Source: Paenibacillus alkalitolerans
GTDB taxonomy: Bacteria; Bacillota; Bacilli; Paenibacillales; YIM-B00363
NCBI RefSeq assembly: GCF_016482785.1
Contig: NZ_JAEMXM010000013.1
Span: 62,001-126,000, forward strand
Reading direction: 5' to 3'
Length of the DNA: 64,000 bases
Shown here: piece by piece, positions 8,304-16,500 of the stretch
How the letters are laid out: each line of letters opens with the position of its first letter
Numbering within the stretch: the first letter of the stretch is position 1
Position numbers and translations under genes: made by a program
The notes under the pieces: model-generated
Databases searched by the model: none
Seen by the model: the letters and a program-made list of their open reading frames with translations, nothing else
Told to the model about the DNA's origin: nothing

Positions 8304-9230
8304 GTGAGCATCCCGAATCCTGCTGCAACCCCCGCAACCGGAGCTCAAGTGCAGAACGACTGGTCGATGCAGGGCAAAATCGAGAGCCGCAGCGCGGCGA
8401 TATGGAAAAGATACCGCAAAAACAAGCTGGCCGTCCTCGGATTGATCGTCATTGCAATCTATGTAATTCTGGCTATTTGCGCACCGTTATTTTCCGAATA
8501 CAATCCTGAAAACTTTGATTTGATGGCAGCGGATTTGCCTCCAAGCTGGGAACATCCTTTCGGAACGGATTCGCTCGGCGGGGACGTATTTATTCGTTCG
8601 CTGTACGGCGCCAGAGTTTCCTTAACCGTCGCGGTCATCGCCATGGTCATTACGGTTGCCATAGGAGTCGTATACGGGGCGATTTCCGGTTATTTCGGAG
8701 GCATCGTAGATACAATCATGATGCGGATCGTCGACGCTTTGCAATCGATTCCTTCTTTCTTCTTGCTTCTTATTATCGCCGCTATCATGACTCCTTCCAT
8801 GTGGTCAACGATCCTGGCGATCAGTCTGCTCGGATGGATGAGCATGTCGCGGATCGTGCGAAGCGAAATATTGTCTTTGCGCCAACGGGATTACGCCGCC
8901 GCGGCGCTTGCAACAGGCGAGTCGAAGCCCAGCATCATTTTTTATCACATTTTGCCTAACGCCATCGCTCCGATTATAGTCATCGCGACATTGGACGTCG
9001 CCGGTAACATCCTGTACGAAGCGACGTTAAGCTTCTTGGGTCTCGGTATTCAACCGCCAACGCCAAGCTGGGGAAATATGCTGTCTGCAGCCCAAGAGCT
9101 GGTTACGTTGACAATGTACCCTTGGACGGCCGTATTTCCGGGTCTATGCATTATGATTGCCGTGCTCTCCGTCAACTTTATCGGAGACGGCTTGCGCGAC
9201 GCGCTCGATCCGAAAATGAAAGATAAGTAA
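8304..9230 (+). CDS. Peptide ABC transporter permease (OppC/DppC type)
   Basis: A 308-residue membrane protein: a soluble N-terminal segment of about 35 residues, six predicted membrane segments, the hallmark HPFGTDSLGGDVFIR (about residues 78-92), the EAA region YAAAALATGESKPS (about 200) and the C-terminal GDGLRDALDPKM of the family. It pairs with the upstream permease. GTG 8304 has GAGGTG 6 nt upstream; the open frame extends further back into the preceding gene but without a ribosome binding site. Part of the five-gene importer 5453-11266. Confidence 0.9.
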   Translation: MSIPNPAATPATGAQVQNDWSMQGKIESRSAAIWKRYRKNKLAVLGLIVIAIYVILAICAPLFSEYNPENFDLMAADLPPSWEHPFGTDSLGGDVFIRSLYGARVSLTVAVIAMVITVAIGVVYGAISGYFGGIVDTIMMRIVDALQSIPSFFLLLIIAAIMTPSMWSTILAISLLGWMSMSRIVRSEILSLRQRDYAAAALATGESKPSIIFYHILPNAIAPIIVIATLDVAGNILYEATLSFLGLGIQPPTPSWGNMLSAAQELVTLTMYPWTAVFPGLCIMIAVLSVNFIGDGLRDALDPKMKDK

Positions 9231-9278
9231 TGCTGAAGAAAGCAATGTTTACGTTATAGCTTCGAGGAGGACAAGCCA

Positions 9279-10283
9279 ATGGCAGCGATTGAAACGAAAC
9301 GGGCGACGTTGGTTCAAGTTACAAATTTAAAAACGTATTTTTATACGGAAGACGGCGTGGTGCCCGCGATTGACGGCGTGGATTTTGAAGTGCGCGAAGG
9401 CGAAACGCTGGCCATAGTCGGTGAATCGGGAAGCGGCAAGAGCGTTACGTCGCTATCCTTGATGCGGTTGATTCCAACCCCTCCCGGCAAAATCGCGGAA
9501 GGCGACATCACGTTTAAAGGCGAAAGCCTGCTTAAGAAGTCGGAAGCCGAGATGCGACATATACGCGGCAATAAAATATCGATGATATTCCAAGAGCCGA
9601 TGACTTCGTTAAATCCGGTTTTCCGCGTTGGAGACCAAATTGCCGAAACGCTGATCCTGCATCAGAACATGAACAATCAGCAAGCTTTAGCCGAAGCGGT
9701 CGAGCTGTTGAAATTAGTCGGTATTCCCGAACCCGAGCGGCGGGTGAAACAATACCCTCACGAACTGTCCGGGGGAATGAGGCAGCGTGTGATGATTGCG
9801 ATGGCGCTTGCCTGCAAGCCGGAATTGCTCATTGCGGACGAACCGACCACGGCGCTGGACGTAACGATTCAAAACCAAATTTTGCAATTGATGAAACAAT
9901 TAAAAGAGACAACAAACACTTCCATTGTCTTGATTACGCACGACCTGGGGGTAGTGGCGGAAATGGCCGACCGTGTAATCGTCATGTATTCCGGTCAAGT
10001 CGTCGAGCAGGGGGACGTGTATACGATATTCGAAAATCCGAAACATCCTTATACGGAAGGGCTGCTTCGATCAATGCCCAGCCATGAGAAGCGAACGGGC
10101 AAGCTGTATGCGATCGAAGGCGTCGTTCCGAATCCGCTCAATCTCCCGCCGGGATGCCGCTTCGCGCCGAGGTGCGAATACGCGAACGATCTGTGCCGGA
10201 GCGCGATGCCGGATATTACGAGAATGAACGACGATGAGCTGGTACGCTGCTGGAAATACACGGACCGTTGGGAGGACCGATAG
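9279..10283 (+). CDS. Peptide ABC transporter ATP-binding protein (OppD/DppD type)
   Basis: A 334-residue ATPase with Walker A GESGSGKS (about residues 50-57), the Q-loop in [10 protein letters not shown], signature LSGGMRQR (about 164) and Walker B LLIADEPT (about 184-191), then the switch histidine in LITHD. The C-terminal oligopeptide-transporter extension carries [13 protein letters not shown] with the spaced cysteines typical of OppD/OppF proteins (a possible Fe-S or metal site). It energises import together with the downstream ATPase. ATG 9279 follows GAGGAGG. The stop lies 2 bp before the next start. Confidence 0.92.
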   Translation: MAAIETKRATLVQVTNLKTYFYTEDGVVPAIDGVDFEVREGETLAIVGESGSGKSVTSLSLMRLIPTPPGKIAEGDITFKGESLLKKSEAEMRHIRGNKISMIFQEPMTSLNPVFRVGDQIAETLILHQNMNNQQALAEAVELLKLVGIPEPERRVKQYPHELSGGMRQRVMIAMALACKPELLIADEPTTALDVTIQNQILQLMKQLKETTNTSIVLITHDLGVVAEMADRVIVMYSGQVVEQGDVYTIFENPKHPYTEGLLRSMPSHEKRTGKLYAIEGVVPNPLNLPPGCRFAPRCEYANDLCRSAMPDITRMNDDELVRCWKYTDRWEDR

Positions 10284-10285
10284 CC

Positions 10286-11266
10286 ATGTCAAGCCGGGAA
10301 ACGCTGTTAAAAGTAGATCGAGTAAAAAAATATTTTCCGATTCGCGGCGGACTGTTCGGCAGAGTCAAGGCGCATGTGAAAGCGGTAGACGACGTTTCTT
10401 TCGAATTATATAAAGGCGAAACGCTCGGTCTCGTGGGAGAAAGCGGCTGCGGCAAGTCAACGATCGGCAAGACGATGGTGCGGCTGCTCTCCGCTTCGGA
10501 AGGAACCGTCGAATTTGAAGGCCGAAATATTTTTCAGCTCAACGACAAAGATATGCGCCATCTGCGCAGGGACATGCAATTTATTTTCCAGGATCCGTTC
10601 TCTTCGTTGAATCCCCGGTTAAGCGTCGGCGAATCGATCGAAAGGGTTTTGAAAATTCACGGCATGGGAAACAGGAAAGAACGGGAAGAGAAAGTGCAGC
10701 AGCTTCTGGAGCTGGTAGGGTTAAGCCCGTACCATATCAGACGTTATCCGCATGAATTCAGCGGCGGACAACGGCAGCGCATCGGGATCGCCAGAGCGCT
10801 TGCCTTACATCCGAAGCTGATCGTGCTTGACGAGCCGGTGTCGGCTTTGGACGTCTCGATCCAATCCCAAGTGGTGAACCTGCTTGAAGAGCTGCAGCAG
10901 CGGTTCGGATTGACCTATTTGTTCGTATCCCATGGGTTAAACGTTGTGCGCCACATCAGCAACCGCGTAGGCGTTATGTATCTCGGCAAGCTTGTCGAGC
11001 TCGCGGATACGGACGAATTGTTCGAGCGTCCCAAGCATCCATACACGAAAGCGCTCATCTCTGCGAATCCGATCGCAAATCCGCGGCTGCGAAATCAAGA
11101 GAAGATCGTTCTGCACGGCGACGTGCCGAGCCCGATTACTCCGCCGTCGGGATGCCGCTTTCATACGCGTTGTCCTTTCGTTCAACCGAAATGCAAAGAG
11201 ACGGAACCCGCTCTTACTGTGGATGCTGACGGGCATCGTGTCGCTTGTCATTTCCCGTTGAATTGA
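10286..11266 (+). CDS. Peptide ABC transporter ATP-binding protein (OppF/DppF type)
   Basis: A 326-residue ATPase with Walker [11 protein letters not shown]-loop FQDPFSSLNPR, signature [15 protein letters not shown] and Walker B LIVLDEPVSALD. The C-terminal PSGCRFHTRCPF motif is the family's cysteine cluster. The switch region reads VSHGLNVV where most ABC proteins have THDL, so the aspartate after the histidine is replaced by glycine; the histidine itself is kept. ATG 10286 is preferred over an in-frame ATG at 10268 because GGGAGGA lies between them at good spacing. It is the last gene of the first importer operon. Confidence 0.92.
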   Translation: MSSRETLLKVDRVKKYFPIRGGLFGRVKAHVKAVDDVSFELYKGETLGLVGESGCGKSTIGKTMVRLLSASEGTVEFEGRNIFQLNDKDMRHLRRDMQFIFQDPFSSLNPRLSVGESIERVLKIHGMGNRKEREEKVQQLLELVGLSPYHIRRYPHEFSGGQRQRIGIARALALHPKLIVLDEPVSALDVSIQSQVVNLLEELQQRFGLTYLFVSHGLNVVRHISNRVGVMYLGKLVELADTDELFERPKHPYTKALISANPIANPRLRNQEKIVLHGDVPSPITPPSGCRFHTRCPFVQPKCKETEPALTVDADGHRVACHFPLN

Positions 11267-11380
11267 CGGCATCTTTGGTAAAATAAAAATTTTTTAACAT
11301 GCGGTTGAATCGAAGAGGAAATTGTGTCCAGTCCGCGAATATAAAGTACTAAATATGTGGGACCTTAGGGTGAGTTTTTC

Positions 11381-12097
11381 ATGGATAGGAAGCTGCTGAT
11401 CATTGATGAACAACCCGACCGAGGGTCGGCTTTGGAATCGCAATTCCAACGGTTAGGTATCGTCGAGCGCTGTGAGGATGGAATTTCCGGGCTCGTAAAG
11501 ACTCTCCAATTCAAGCCGGACGTCATTGTCGCGAGCAGCATGGCTCCCAAATTATCCGGTGCCGAGCTATGCGAACAAATTCGCGCTTCCTCGCAATCGG
11601 TCATCATCATGCTATCGCCGGGCTCCGAAGAAGAACGGGTCGCATGCTACGATGCGGGAGCGGACGAGGTCGTGGGATGTGACATCGGCACGAGGGAAAT
11701 CGCCCTAAAGGCGGCAGCTTGGCTTCGCCGATGCGTACCCTCCTCTCAGCCGGAAGCTGAAGCGACTACGCTCCATTTCGGTCCGCTGACCATGAATCAA
11801 CGCACCCACAGGACGTTCGTCGGAGGGGAAGAAGTGCCCTTGACCCGCAAGGAGTTCGCAATACTTTGGATGCTTGTTTCGAGGCAGACACACATTGTGA
11901 GCCGCAATGAATTGCTGCGAATCGTTTGGAGCTATGAATCGCTCGGCGACGACCGGATGATCGACACGCACTTGAATCGTATTCGCAAGAAGCTGAGCGA
12001 GTATAACCACATCTTTACGATCAAGACGGTATGGGGCATCGGCTATAAACTTGAGAAAGTAAAGGCGGAGCCTGTACCTCGAAGCGGGACGATGTAA
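11381..12097 (+). CDS. Atypical OmpR/PhoB-type response regulator lacking the phospho-acceptor Asp
   Basis: A 238-residue protein with a receiver domain (1-118) and a winged-helix DNA-binding domain (about 135-230; PLTRKEFAILWMLV, DTHLNRIRKKL, TVWGIGYKLE). The receiver keeps the acidic pair (D9, E10) and a Ser at the Thr/Ser switch (S79), but where the phosphorylated Asp is expected (PDVIVASSMAP) residue 52 is Ser, and the conserved Lys near 100 is Cys (EVVGCDIG). It therefore probably works without phosphorylation, like other pseudo-receiver regulators. No histidine kinase gene is near. ATG 11381 follows AGGGTGA. It lies between the first importer and a terminator; its targets are unknown. 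Confidence 0.85.
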   Translation: MDRKLLIIDEQPDRGSALESQFQRLGIVERCEDGISGLVKTLQFKPDVIVASSMAPKLSGAELCEQIRASSQSVIIMLSPGSEEERVACYDAGADEVVGCDIGTREIALKAAAWLRRCVPSSQPEAEATTLHFGPLTMNQRTHRTFVGGEEVPLTRKEFAILWMLVSRQTHIVSRNELLRIVWSYESLGDDRMIDTHLNRIRKKLSEYNHIFTIKTVWGIGYKLEKVKAEPVPRSGTM

Positions 12098-12128
12098 ATA
12101 CATAACGAAGAAGAGCTGCACAGAGCGG

Positions 12129-12155
12129 AGCCGTCCGCTGTTGTGCGGCTTTTTC
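12129..12155 (+). terminator. Terminator of the response regulator gene
   Basis: AGCCG pairs with CGGCT (12129-12133 with 12146-12150), with an inner CCGC/GCGG alternative, followed by TTTTTCTTT. It begins about 30 bp after the stop codon at 12097. Confidence 0.6.
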
Positions 12156-12162
12156 TTTGCGA

Positions 12163-12196
12163 AATAAAAAGAGCCGCCCGGATTCGGACGGCTCTT
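12163..12196 (-). terminator. Terminator of the DUF2626 gene
   Basis: GAGCCGCCCG (12171-12180) pairs with CGGACGGCTC (12185-12194) over 10 bp with one wobble and a GATT loop. On the minus strand the stem is followed by TTTTTATTT. It lies 13 bp beyond the stop codon of the minus-strand gene at 12209-12442, facing the response regulator's terminator. Confidence 0.75.
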
Positions 12197-12208
12197 GTTT
12201 CTGACGCT

Positions 12209-12442
12209 TTAAAAAGTCTCCATTCTGAAGAACGACCAATACGTAAAACCGGTGAACGATAAGATCATATACCCCCAGAACAGGAGTATGTAGGTCCGTT
12301 CGGACAAATTCATATACCCCAAGATGACGAAAGCGGCTGTTTGGAAAAAGAACAGCAACGCCATCTGAGTCATATCTCCTGCCAAAGCCATCAAGCCGAT
12401 GACGAGGGTCCAAAAACCGAGAACCCGGAACATGCGCGGCAT
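12209..12442 (-). CDS. DUF2626 small membrane protein (YqgY-like)
   Basis: A 77-residue protein with three hydrophobic segments. The pattern MPRMFRVLGFWT, then GDMTQMALLFFFQTA, then YMNLSERTYILLFWGYM and FTYWSFF near the C-terminus matches the DUF2626 family (B. subtilis YqgY), which is small and restricted to Bacillales. Function is unknown. It is a single-gene unit with its own terminator. The 303-bp gap to the next start (12443-12745) contains no gene that I can support; a possible sporulation promoter lies in it. Confidence 0.8.
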   Translation of the reverse strand: MPRMFRVLGFWTLVIGLMALAGDMTQMALLFFFQTAAFVILGYMNLSERTYILLFWGYMILSFTGFTYWSFFRMETF

Positions 12443-12623
12443 GATGCTTCCCCCTCTCTACATCGCAATCTCGCCTTCGTGTTTGCGTACCTACATGACA
12501 TTATATCCGTTAAGGCCAACGGTGTAAACGATGGAACAGTGACAGATTCGGGAACTTTCGTACATGCCGATATGGTTTGTTATTACGAATGAAAATATAA
12601 GTTTCGCGGTGAATAGCGTCTCA

Positions 12624-12654
12624 TGTATGTTCCGCCGTACTTTTGGACATACCG
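12624..12654 (+). promoter_or_regulatory. Possible forespore (SigF/SigG-type) promoter before the RsfA-like gene
   Basis: TGTATG (12624-12629) and CATACCG (12648-12654) are spaced by 18 bp. The first fits the -35 consensus TGHATR of forespore sigma factors; the second matches only the CAT start of the -10 consensus CATNHTA. In B. subtilis rsfA is expressed in the forespore, which makes the site plausible but unproven. Confidence 0.25.
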
Positions 12655-12745
12655 AATAGTATGAAATAGATTCTATGAACTCTACCATGGGCATAGAGAT
12701 AAATTGTGGATCTATACCGAAATCTTGGTTAGGAGGAATAAAAGC

Positions 12746-13399
12746 ATGTCGGCAGTACGACAAGATGCATGGAGTGCGGAAGACGATCTGATTTTGGCGG
12801 AAGTCACGCTTCGTCATATTCGCGAAGGGAGCACGCAGTTATCGGCTTTCGAAGAGGTAGGGGAGCGTATCGGCAGAACCGCAGCGGCTTGCGGGTTCCG
12901 GTGGAACTCGAGCGTTCGCAAAAAATACGATGCGGCCATTCAGATCGCGAAAGCGCAGAGGCAAAAGCGCAATCAAGTAAAAAAGCAGTCCGTTTCCGCA
13001 AACGACATGGCTACCGCATCGTCCGTCGCCACGCTGGAAATCGATGGCGGGGCGAAATGGGAAAGCGCTACGGAAGATTCTCTTTCCTTCGACGCGATCA
13101 TCCGGTTTTTGCGTCAATGGAAAGGAACCCACACGGAAATCACAAGACAGCTCAAGACAATGGAAAGAGAAATGCGTGAAAAAGACGAGGAAATTTCGAG
13201 GCTTCGGGAGCAAAATGAGAGATTGTCGCATGAAGTAAACAGCGTCCAGTCCGATTACAGGATTGTAAACGACGACTACAAAGCATTGATACAAATTATG
13301 GACCGCGCCAGAAAGATGGCATTTCTACTGGAAGAAGAAGAAGAACCGAAATCGCGGTTCAAGATGGATGCAAACGGCAATTTGGAAAGAATTGAATAG
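12746..13399 (+). CDS. RsfA-family sporulation transcription factor
   Basis: A 217-residue protein. The N-terminal SANT/Myb-like domain (about 1-60) carries the RsfA family pattern: DAWSAEDDLILAEVTLRHIREG, then AFEEVGERIGRTAAACGFRWNS (both split here). The C-terminal part (about 130-190) is a strong coiled coil rich in E, K and R. RsfA and its paralogue YlbO tune forespore gene expression in B. subtilis; ylbO lies in the region ahead of bshC and mraZ there, and the same neighbourhood is seen here, which favours a YlbO-like role. ATG 12746 has TAGGAGGA 7 nt upstream; the longer frame from 12704 lacks such a site. Confidence 0.8.
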   Translation: MSAVRQDAWSAEDDLILAEVTLRHIREGSTQLSAFEEVGERIGRTAAACGFRWNSSVRKKYDAAIQIAKAQRQKRNQVKKQSVSANDMATASSVATLEIDGGAKWESATEDSLSFDAIIRFLRQWKGTHTEITRQLKTMEREMREKDEEISRLREQNERLSHEVNSVQSDYRIVNDDYKALIQIMDRARKMAFLLEEEEEPKSRFKMDANGNLERIE

Positions 13400-13517
13400 G
13401 AAAGGCTTCACGCAAGCTTTTCAATCTCGCGCATAGATCCCAAGCCGTTCCAATATAGGACAGGTAAGGGATCTTTTGCGTTAAAAGGTTGCATGGTATA
13501 ATGGTAATGGAGCTTCT

Positions 13518-13958
13518 ATGTCAAACAGCGATGGTTATTGTCTATATGCGGAAAGTAGGGACCTCGCCGTGCAACTGTTAAAAGAAGGTTTCGCTTACAT
13601 TTACGCTGCCTTGTCCGTTATGCCCTTCATCTCATTCGTCCTGGTTTGGTTTGCCGTTTATTTGATTAAGAAGGATAAGAAATTGGCGGTAGCGAGATCG
13701 ATGGATGTATCGACGGCATTATTGGTCGGTTCCGTAACTGTCTTGTACAATGAGGTGTTCAACTCGACTTTTGGCATTTACCTGCTTCTGCTTCTATTTC
13801 TCGCGGGCTTCGGACTTCTTGGCAATATGCAGCACCGGAAGAAGGGGCGTATTGATGCGAAGAGAATATTCCGGGTCGTGTGGAGGATGGGTTTTTTGGG
13901 ATTAAGTACCGCATATGTTATGCTTTCTCTCGTTTATCTCACTCAAATTTTGTTATAA
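13518..13958 (+). CDS. DUF3397 integral membrane protein
   Basis: Up to 146 residues with four predicted membrane segments (about 30-50, 65-82, 85-100 and 123-143), fitting the DUF3397 family of Bacillales membrane proteins of unknown function. Two starts are possible: ATG 13518 (GGAG 5 nt upstream) and GTG 13569 (AGGG upstream), the latter giving MQLLKEGFAYIYAALSV, closer to the usual N-terminus of homologues. The gene ends 17 bp before the ComFB gene, so the two are probably co-transcribed. Confidence 0.7.
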   Translation: MSNSDGYCLYAESRDLAVQLLKEGFAYIYAALSVMPFISFVLVWFAVYLIKKDKKLAVARSMDVSTALLVGSVTVLYNEVFNSTFGIYLLLLLFLAGFGLLGNMQHRKKGRIDAKRIFRVVWRMGFLGLSTAYVMLSLVYLTQILL

Positions 13959-13975
13959 TTCATGGAGGGTTTCCG

Positions 13976-14248
13976 ATGGCGGTACATAATTTGATGGAGG
14001 ATATCGTTAGAAATTGCCTGAAAGAGTTGACCGCTTCCCAACCGCTCCTTACGAAGGTGCAGCCCAAATTGCTGGACGATATGATGGCCATTGCGCTCAA
14101 TCGCTTGCCGCCGAAGTACGTTGCGACCGAACGGGGAGAAGTGATTGCCAAAACCCAGCTGCGCGCGCAAGTGGAAAGCGATGTGTACCGGGAACTGAGC
14201 GCGGCGATGGACAAAGTGCTGCATTCCCAGGACAAGAGAAATTCGTAA
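13976..14248 (+). CDS. ComFB-domain protein (late competence protein family)
   Basis: A 90-residue protein of the ComFB family: an N-terminal helix (MEDIVRNCLKEL), then the family core DDMMAIALNRLPPKYVATERGE and the helix KTQLRAQVESDVYRELSAAM (split). B. subtilis ComFB, encoded in the comF operon, has a cysteine cluster after the first helix; this protein has no cysteine at all, so a metal-binding role is unlikely. ComFB-type domains in other phyla have been linked to cyclic dinucleotide binding; whether that applies here is open. ATG 13976 has GGAGGG upstream. No competence gene is adjacent. Confidence 0.75.
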   Translation: MAVHNLMEDIVRNCLKELTASQPLLTKVQPKLLDDMMAIALNRLPPKYVATERGEVIAKTQLRAQVESDVYRELSAAMDKVLHSQDKRNS

Positions 14249-14397
14249 CTCGTGTAAGAAACATGGAAGATTTAATCACAATAATGAAAGCGCTTGCCGA
14301 CCAATGTTTTCGGGAAAATAGCAAGAATGAATTTTTCGTTATGTAAGGGTCATGTGAGAAGTGTGTTACCATACTTTACATTTTCCCAAATTTTTTA

Positions 14398-14426
14398 TTG
14401 ACCTTTTTGACCGCTGGTTGTATATT
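14398..14426 (+). promoter_or_regulatory. SigA-type promoter of the second peptide importer
   Basis: TTGACC (14398-14403), a 17-bp spacer and TATATT (14421-14426) form a good housekeeping promoter 48 bp before the binding-protein start at 14474. Confidence 0.65.
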
Positions 14427-14473
14427 AGGGTGCGAGGTAGAAATACTATTATTTTTTGAGGAGGATCTTCCAG

Positions 14474-16201
14474 ATGTCTAAGGGGATCAAGCGCAGCATG
14501 CTTACTTTGTTGGCCATCGTATTGATGATGGGCACCGTGTTGGCTGCATGCGGCACGAACAACGCCGGCGAGACTAAAGAACCGGCAGAAAGCACGACAC
14601 CGTCCGAAGGTTCGGATAGCGAGCAAGCAACGGAAGGTTCCGGCGAGAAAGCGGATGAGCAAGTATTCCGCATGAACATTTCTACGGAACCGCCTTCTTT
14701 GGATCCACAGCAAGCTCAAGACCAAACTTCCTTTACGGTAATGGTCGGTCTTTATGAAGGTTTGACTCGCATGAACGCAGACGGCGAGCCTGAAGCCGCG
14801 GTTGCGGAATCTTGGACGACGTCCGAAGACGGAAAGAAATGGACGTTCACCTTGAAACAAGGTTTGAAATGGAGCAACGGCGACGAAGTTAAAGCAAGCG
14901 ACTTCGAATATTCCTGGAAGCGTACGCTCGATCCGAAGGCTGAACCGCCTGCGCCGTACGCATATCAGTTGTACTACATTAAGAATGCAGCCGCCTACAA
15001 CTCCGGCGAGATTACGGACGCAAGCCAAGTCGGCGTCAAAGCTACCGGCGACTACACGCTTGAAGTCGAGTTGGAAAACCCGACTCCGTACTTCCTGAGC
15101 CTTACTTCTTTCTTTACTTATTATCCTGTTAACCAGAAGGCTGTAGAAGCTAATCCGGCATGGGCTACGGAAGCTGCCAGCATCGTAACGAACGGTGCGT
15201 TCACGATGAAAGAATGGAAGCACAACGACGAGATCGTTCTTGTCAAAAACCCGGACTACTACGACGCTGCGAATGTCAGCTTGCAAGAAGTCCGCATGAA
15301 GATGATCGAAGAAGCTCAAACGGAATTGAACCTTTACAACACAGGCGAGTTGGATTGGGCCGGCGGTCCTAACGGCGAAATTCCGACGGAGCAAATTCCG
15401 GTATTGAAGAGCAACCCGGAAGCCAACCTTCAAATCAAAGGCATCGCTTCCACGTACTACTACAATTTCAACAACAAGGCAAAACCGTTCGACAACGCGA
15501 AAGTTCGTAAAGCACTTGCAATGGCGGTAGATCGTCAATTGCTGATCGACAAAATCACGCTCGGCGAACAGCAGCCGGCTTACGGTTTTGTTGCGGCAGG
15601 CATCCAAGGCTTGAACGAAGAGTTCCGTAAAGAACACGACGATAAGCAATATTTCGAATACAATGTGGAAGAAGCGAAGAAGCTCTTCGAAGAAGGCATC
15701 CAGGAATCTGGTTGGACGAAAGGTCCAATCACGATTACGCACAACACGGGCGAAGGCCACAAGAAGATTGCTACTGCACTTGCCGACATGTGGAAAACCG
15801 CATTTGGCGTAGAGTTCAAGATTGAGCAGCAAGAATGGGCGGTATTCTTGCAAAACCGCACAAACTTGAACTACCAGCTCGCTCGCGCAGGTTGGGGTGC
15901 CGACTACAACGATCCGATGACGTTCATCGATATGTTCACGTCCACCTCCGGCAACAACGATATCGGCTTCAGCAATGCTGAATACGATCAGCTTGTTAAA
16001 GACGCTTACGCGACGCAAGACAACGCGAAGCGGATGGAATTGATGGCAAAAGCCGAGAAGATCTTGATCCAAGACAACATGGCGATCTTGCCTCTGTACT
16101 ACTACACTCGTATTTGGATGAACAAACCGTATGTGAAGGACGTTGTTATGGACTACTCCGGTAACATGGATTACACTCGCGGTTACATCGAGAAGCAATA
16201 A
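14474..16201 (+). CDS. Oligopeptide-binding lipoprotein (OppA type)
   Basis: A 575-residue family 5 solute-binding lipoprotein. The signal ends in a lipobox (LAAC, Cys near residue 26), followed by a flexible acidic linker rich in E, S and T (about 30-65). Family motifs include PPSLDPQQAQD, WTFTLKQGLKWSNGDEV, NGAFTMKEW and DNAKVRKALAMAVDRQ. It captures oligopeptides at the outer face of the membrane for the permeases encoded from 16501. ATG 14474 has TTGAGGAGG upstream and a SigA-type promoter before that. The gene is closed by a strong terminator, so it can be made in excess of the rest of the importer. Unlike the binding protein at 5453 it has the normal lipid anchor. Confidence 0.93.
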   Translation: MSKGIKRSMLTLLAIVLMMGTVLAACGTNNAGETKEPAESTTPSEGSDSEQATEGSGEKADEQVFRMNISTEPPSLDPQQAQDQTSFTVMVGLYEGLTRMNADGEPEAAVAESWTTSEDGKKWTFTLKQGLKWSNGDEVKASDFEYSWKRTLDPKAEPPAPYAYQLYYIKNAAAYNSGEITDASQVGVKATGDYTLEVELENPTPYFLSLTSFFTYYPVNQKAVEANPAWATEAASIVTNGAFTMKEWKHNDEIVLVKNPDYYDAANVSLQEVRMKMIEEAQTELNLYNTGELDWAGGPNGEIPTEQIPVLKSNPEANLQIKGIASTYYYNFNNKAKPFDNAKVRKALAMAVDRQLLIDKITLGEQQPAYGFVAAGIQGLNEEFRKEHDDKQYFEYNVEEAKKLFEEGIQESGWTKGPITITHNTGEGHKKIATALADMWKTAFGVEFKIEQQEWAVFLQNRTNLNYQLARAGWGADYNDPMTFIDMFTSTSGNNDIGFSNAEYDQLVKDAYATQDNAKRMELMAKAEKILIQDNMAILPLYYYTRIWMNKPYVKDVVMDYSGNMDYTRGYIEKQ

Positions 16202-16225
16202 TTTAAAAGCAAGACGTTAACATGG

Positions 16226-16263
16226 CGGGGTATATATAGCTTCCCTATATATACCCCGTTTTT
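16226..16263 (+). terminator. Strong terminator after the OppA-type gene
   Basis: A perfect 14-bp stem (CGGGGTATATATAG with CTATATATACCCCG) and a 5-nt loop are followed by TTTTT. It separates the binding-protein gene from the permease genes of the same importer, which would set a high ratio of binding protein. Confidence 0.9.
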
Positions 16264-16271
16264 ATGACAAG

Positions 16272-16320
16272 TAATCGCGGTCTGGCTTCTTTGAAGGTAC
16301 TTCGAAGAAGTTTTTCTTAT
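16272..16320. repeat. Dispersed intergenic repeat element, copy B
   Basis: The core TAATCGCGGTCTGGCTTC and the 3' part TACTTCGAAGAAGTTTTTCTTAT (split here) match copy A at 7234 closely. The outer left arm is missing; instead an inner hairpin forms (TTCTTTGAAG, loop GTA, CTTCGAAGAA). It follows the OppA terminator and precedes the permease gene, the same position as copy A in the first importer. The remaining gap to 16500 holds no gene that I can support. Confidence 0.6.
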
Positions 16321-16500
16321 GTTATAGAATGTTTAAGTGCACTAAAGTGTTAAAGCAGGAAAACATTCGAAGCCTAGAAAACTTTCTTTTGCACATGTCA
16401 ATGGAAAGGGATGGATGGCAACATTTAAAAATAGCTTTCTCCGGTCGTTGCCGTTTACAATAAAAGGGTTGAATAGATTGCATTGTGAGGTGTTTCCGGC

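Noticed and set aside
14366-16198. A 610-codon open frame on the minus strand
   Set aside because: It lies wholly antisense to the OppA-type gene, which has clear family motifs, a lipobox, a ribosome binding site and a promoter. The frame is a codon-bias shadow with no recognisable domain.
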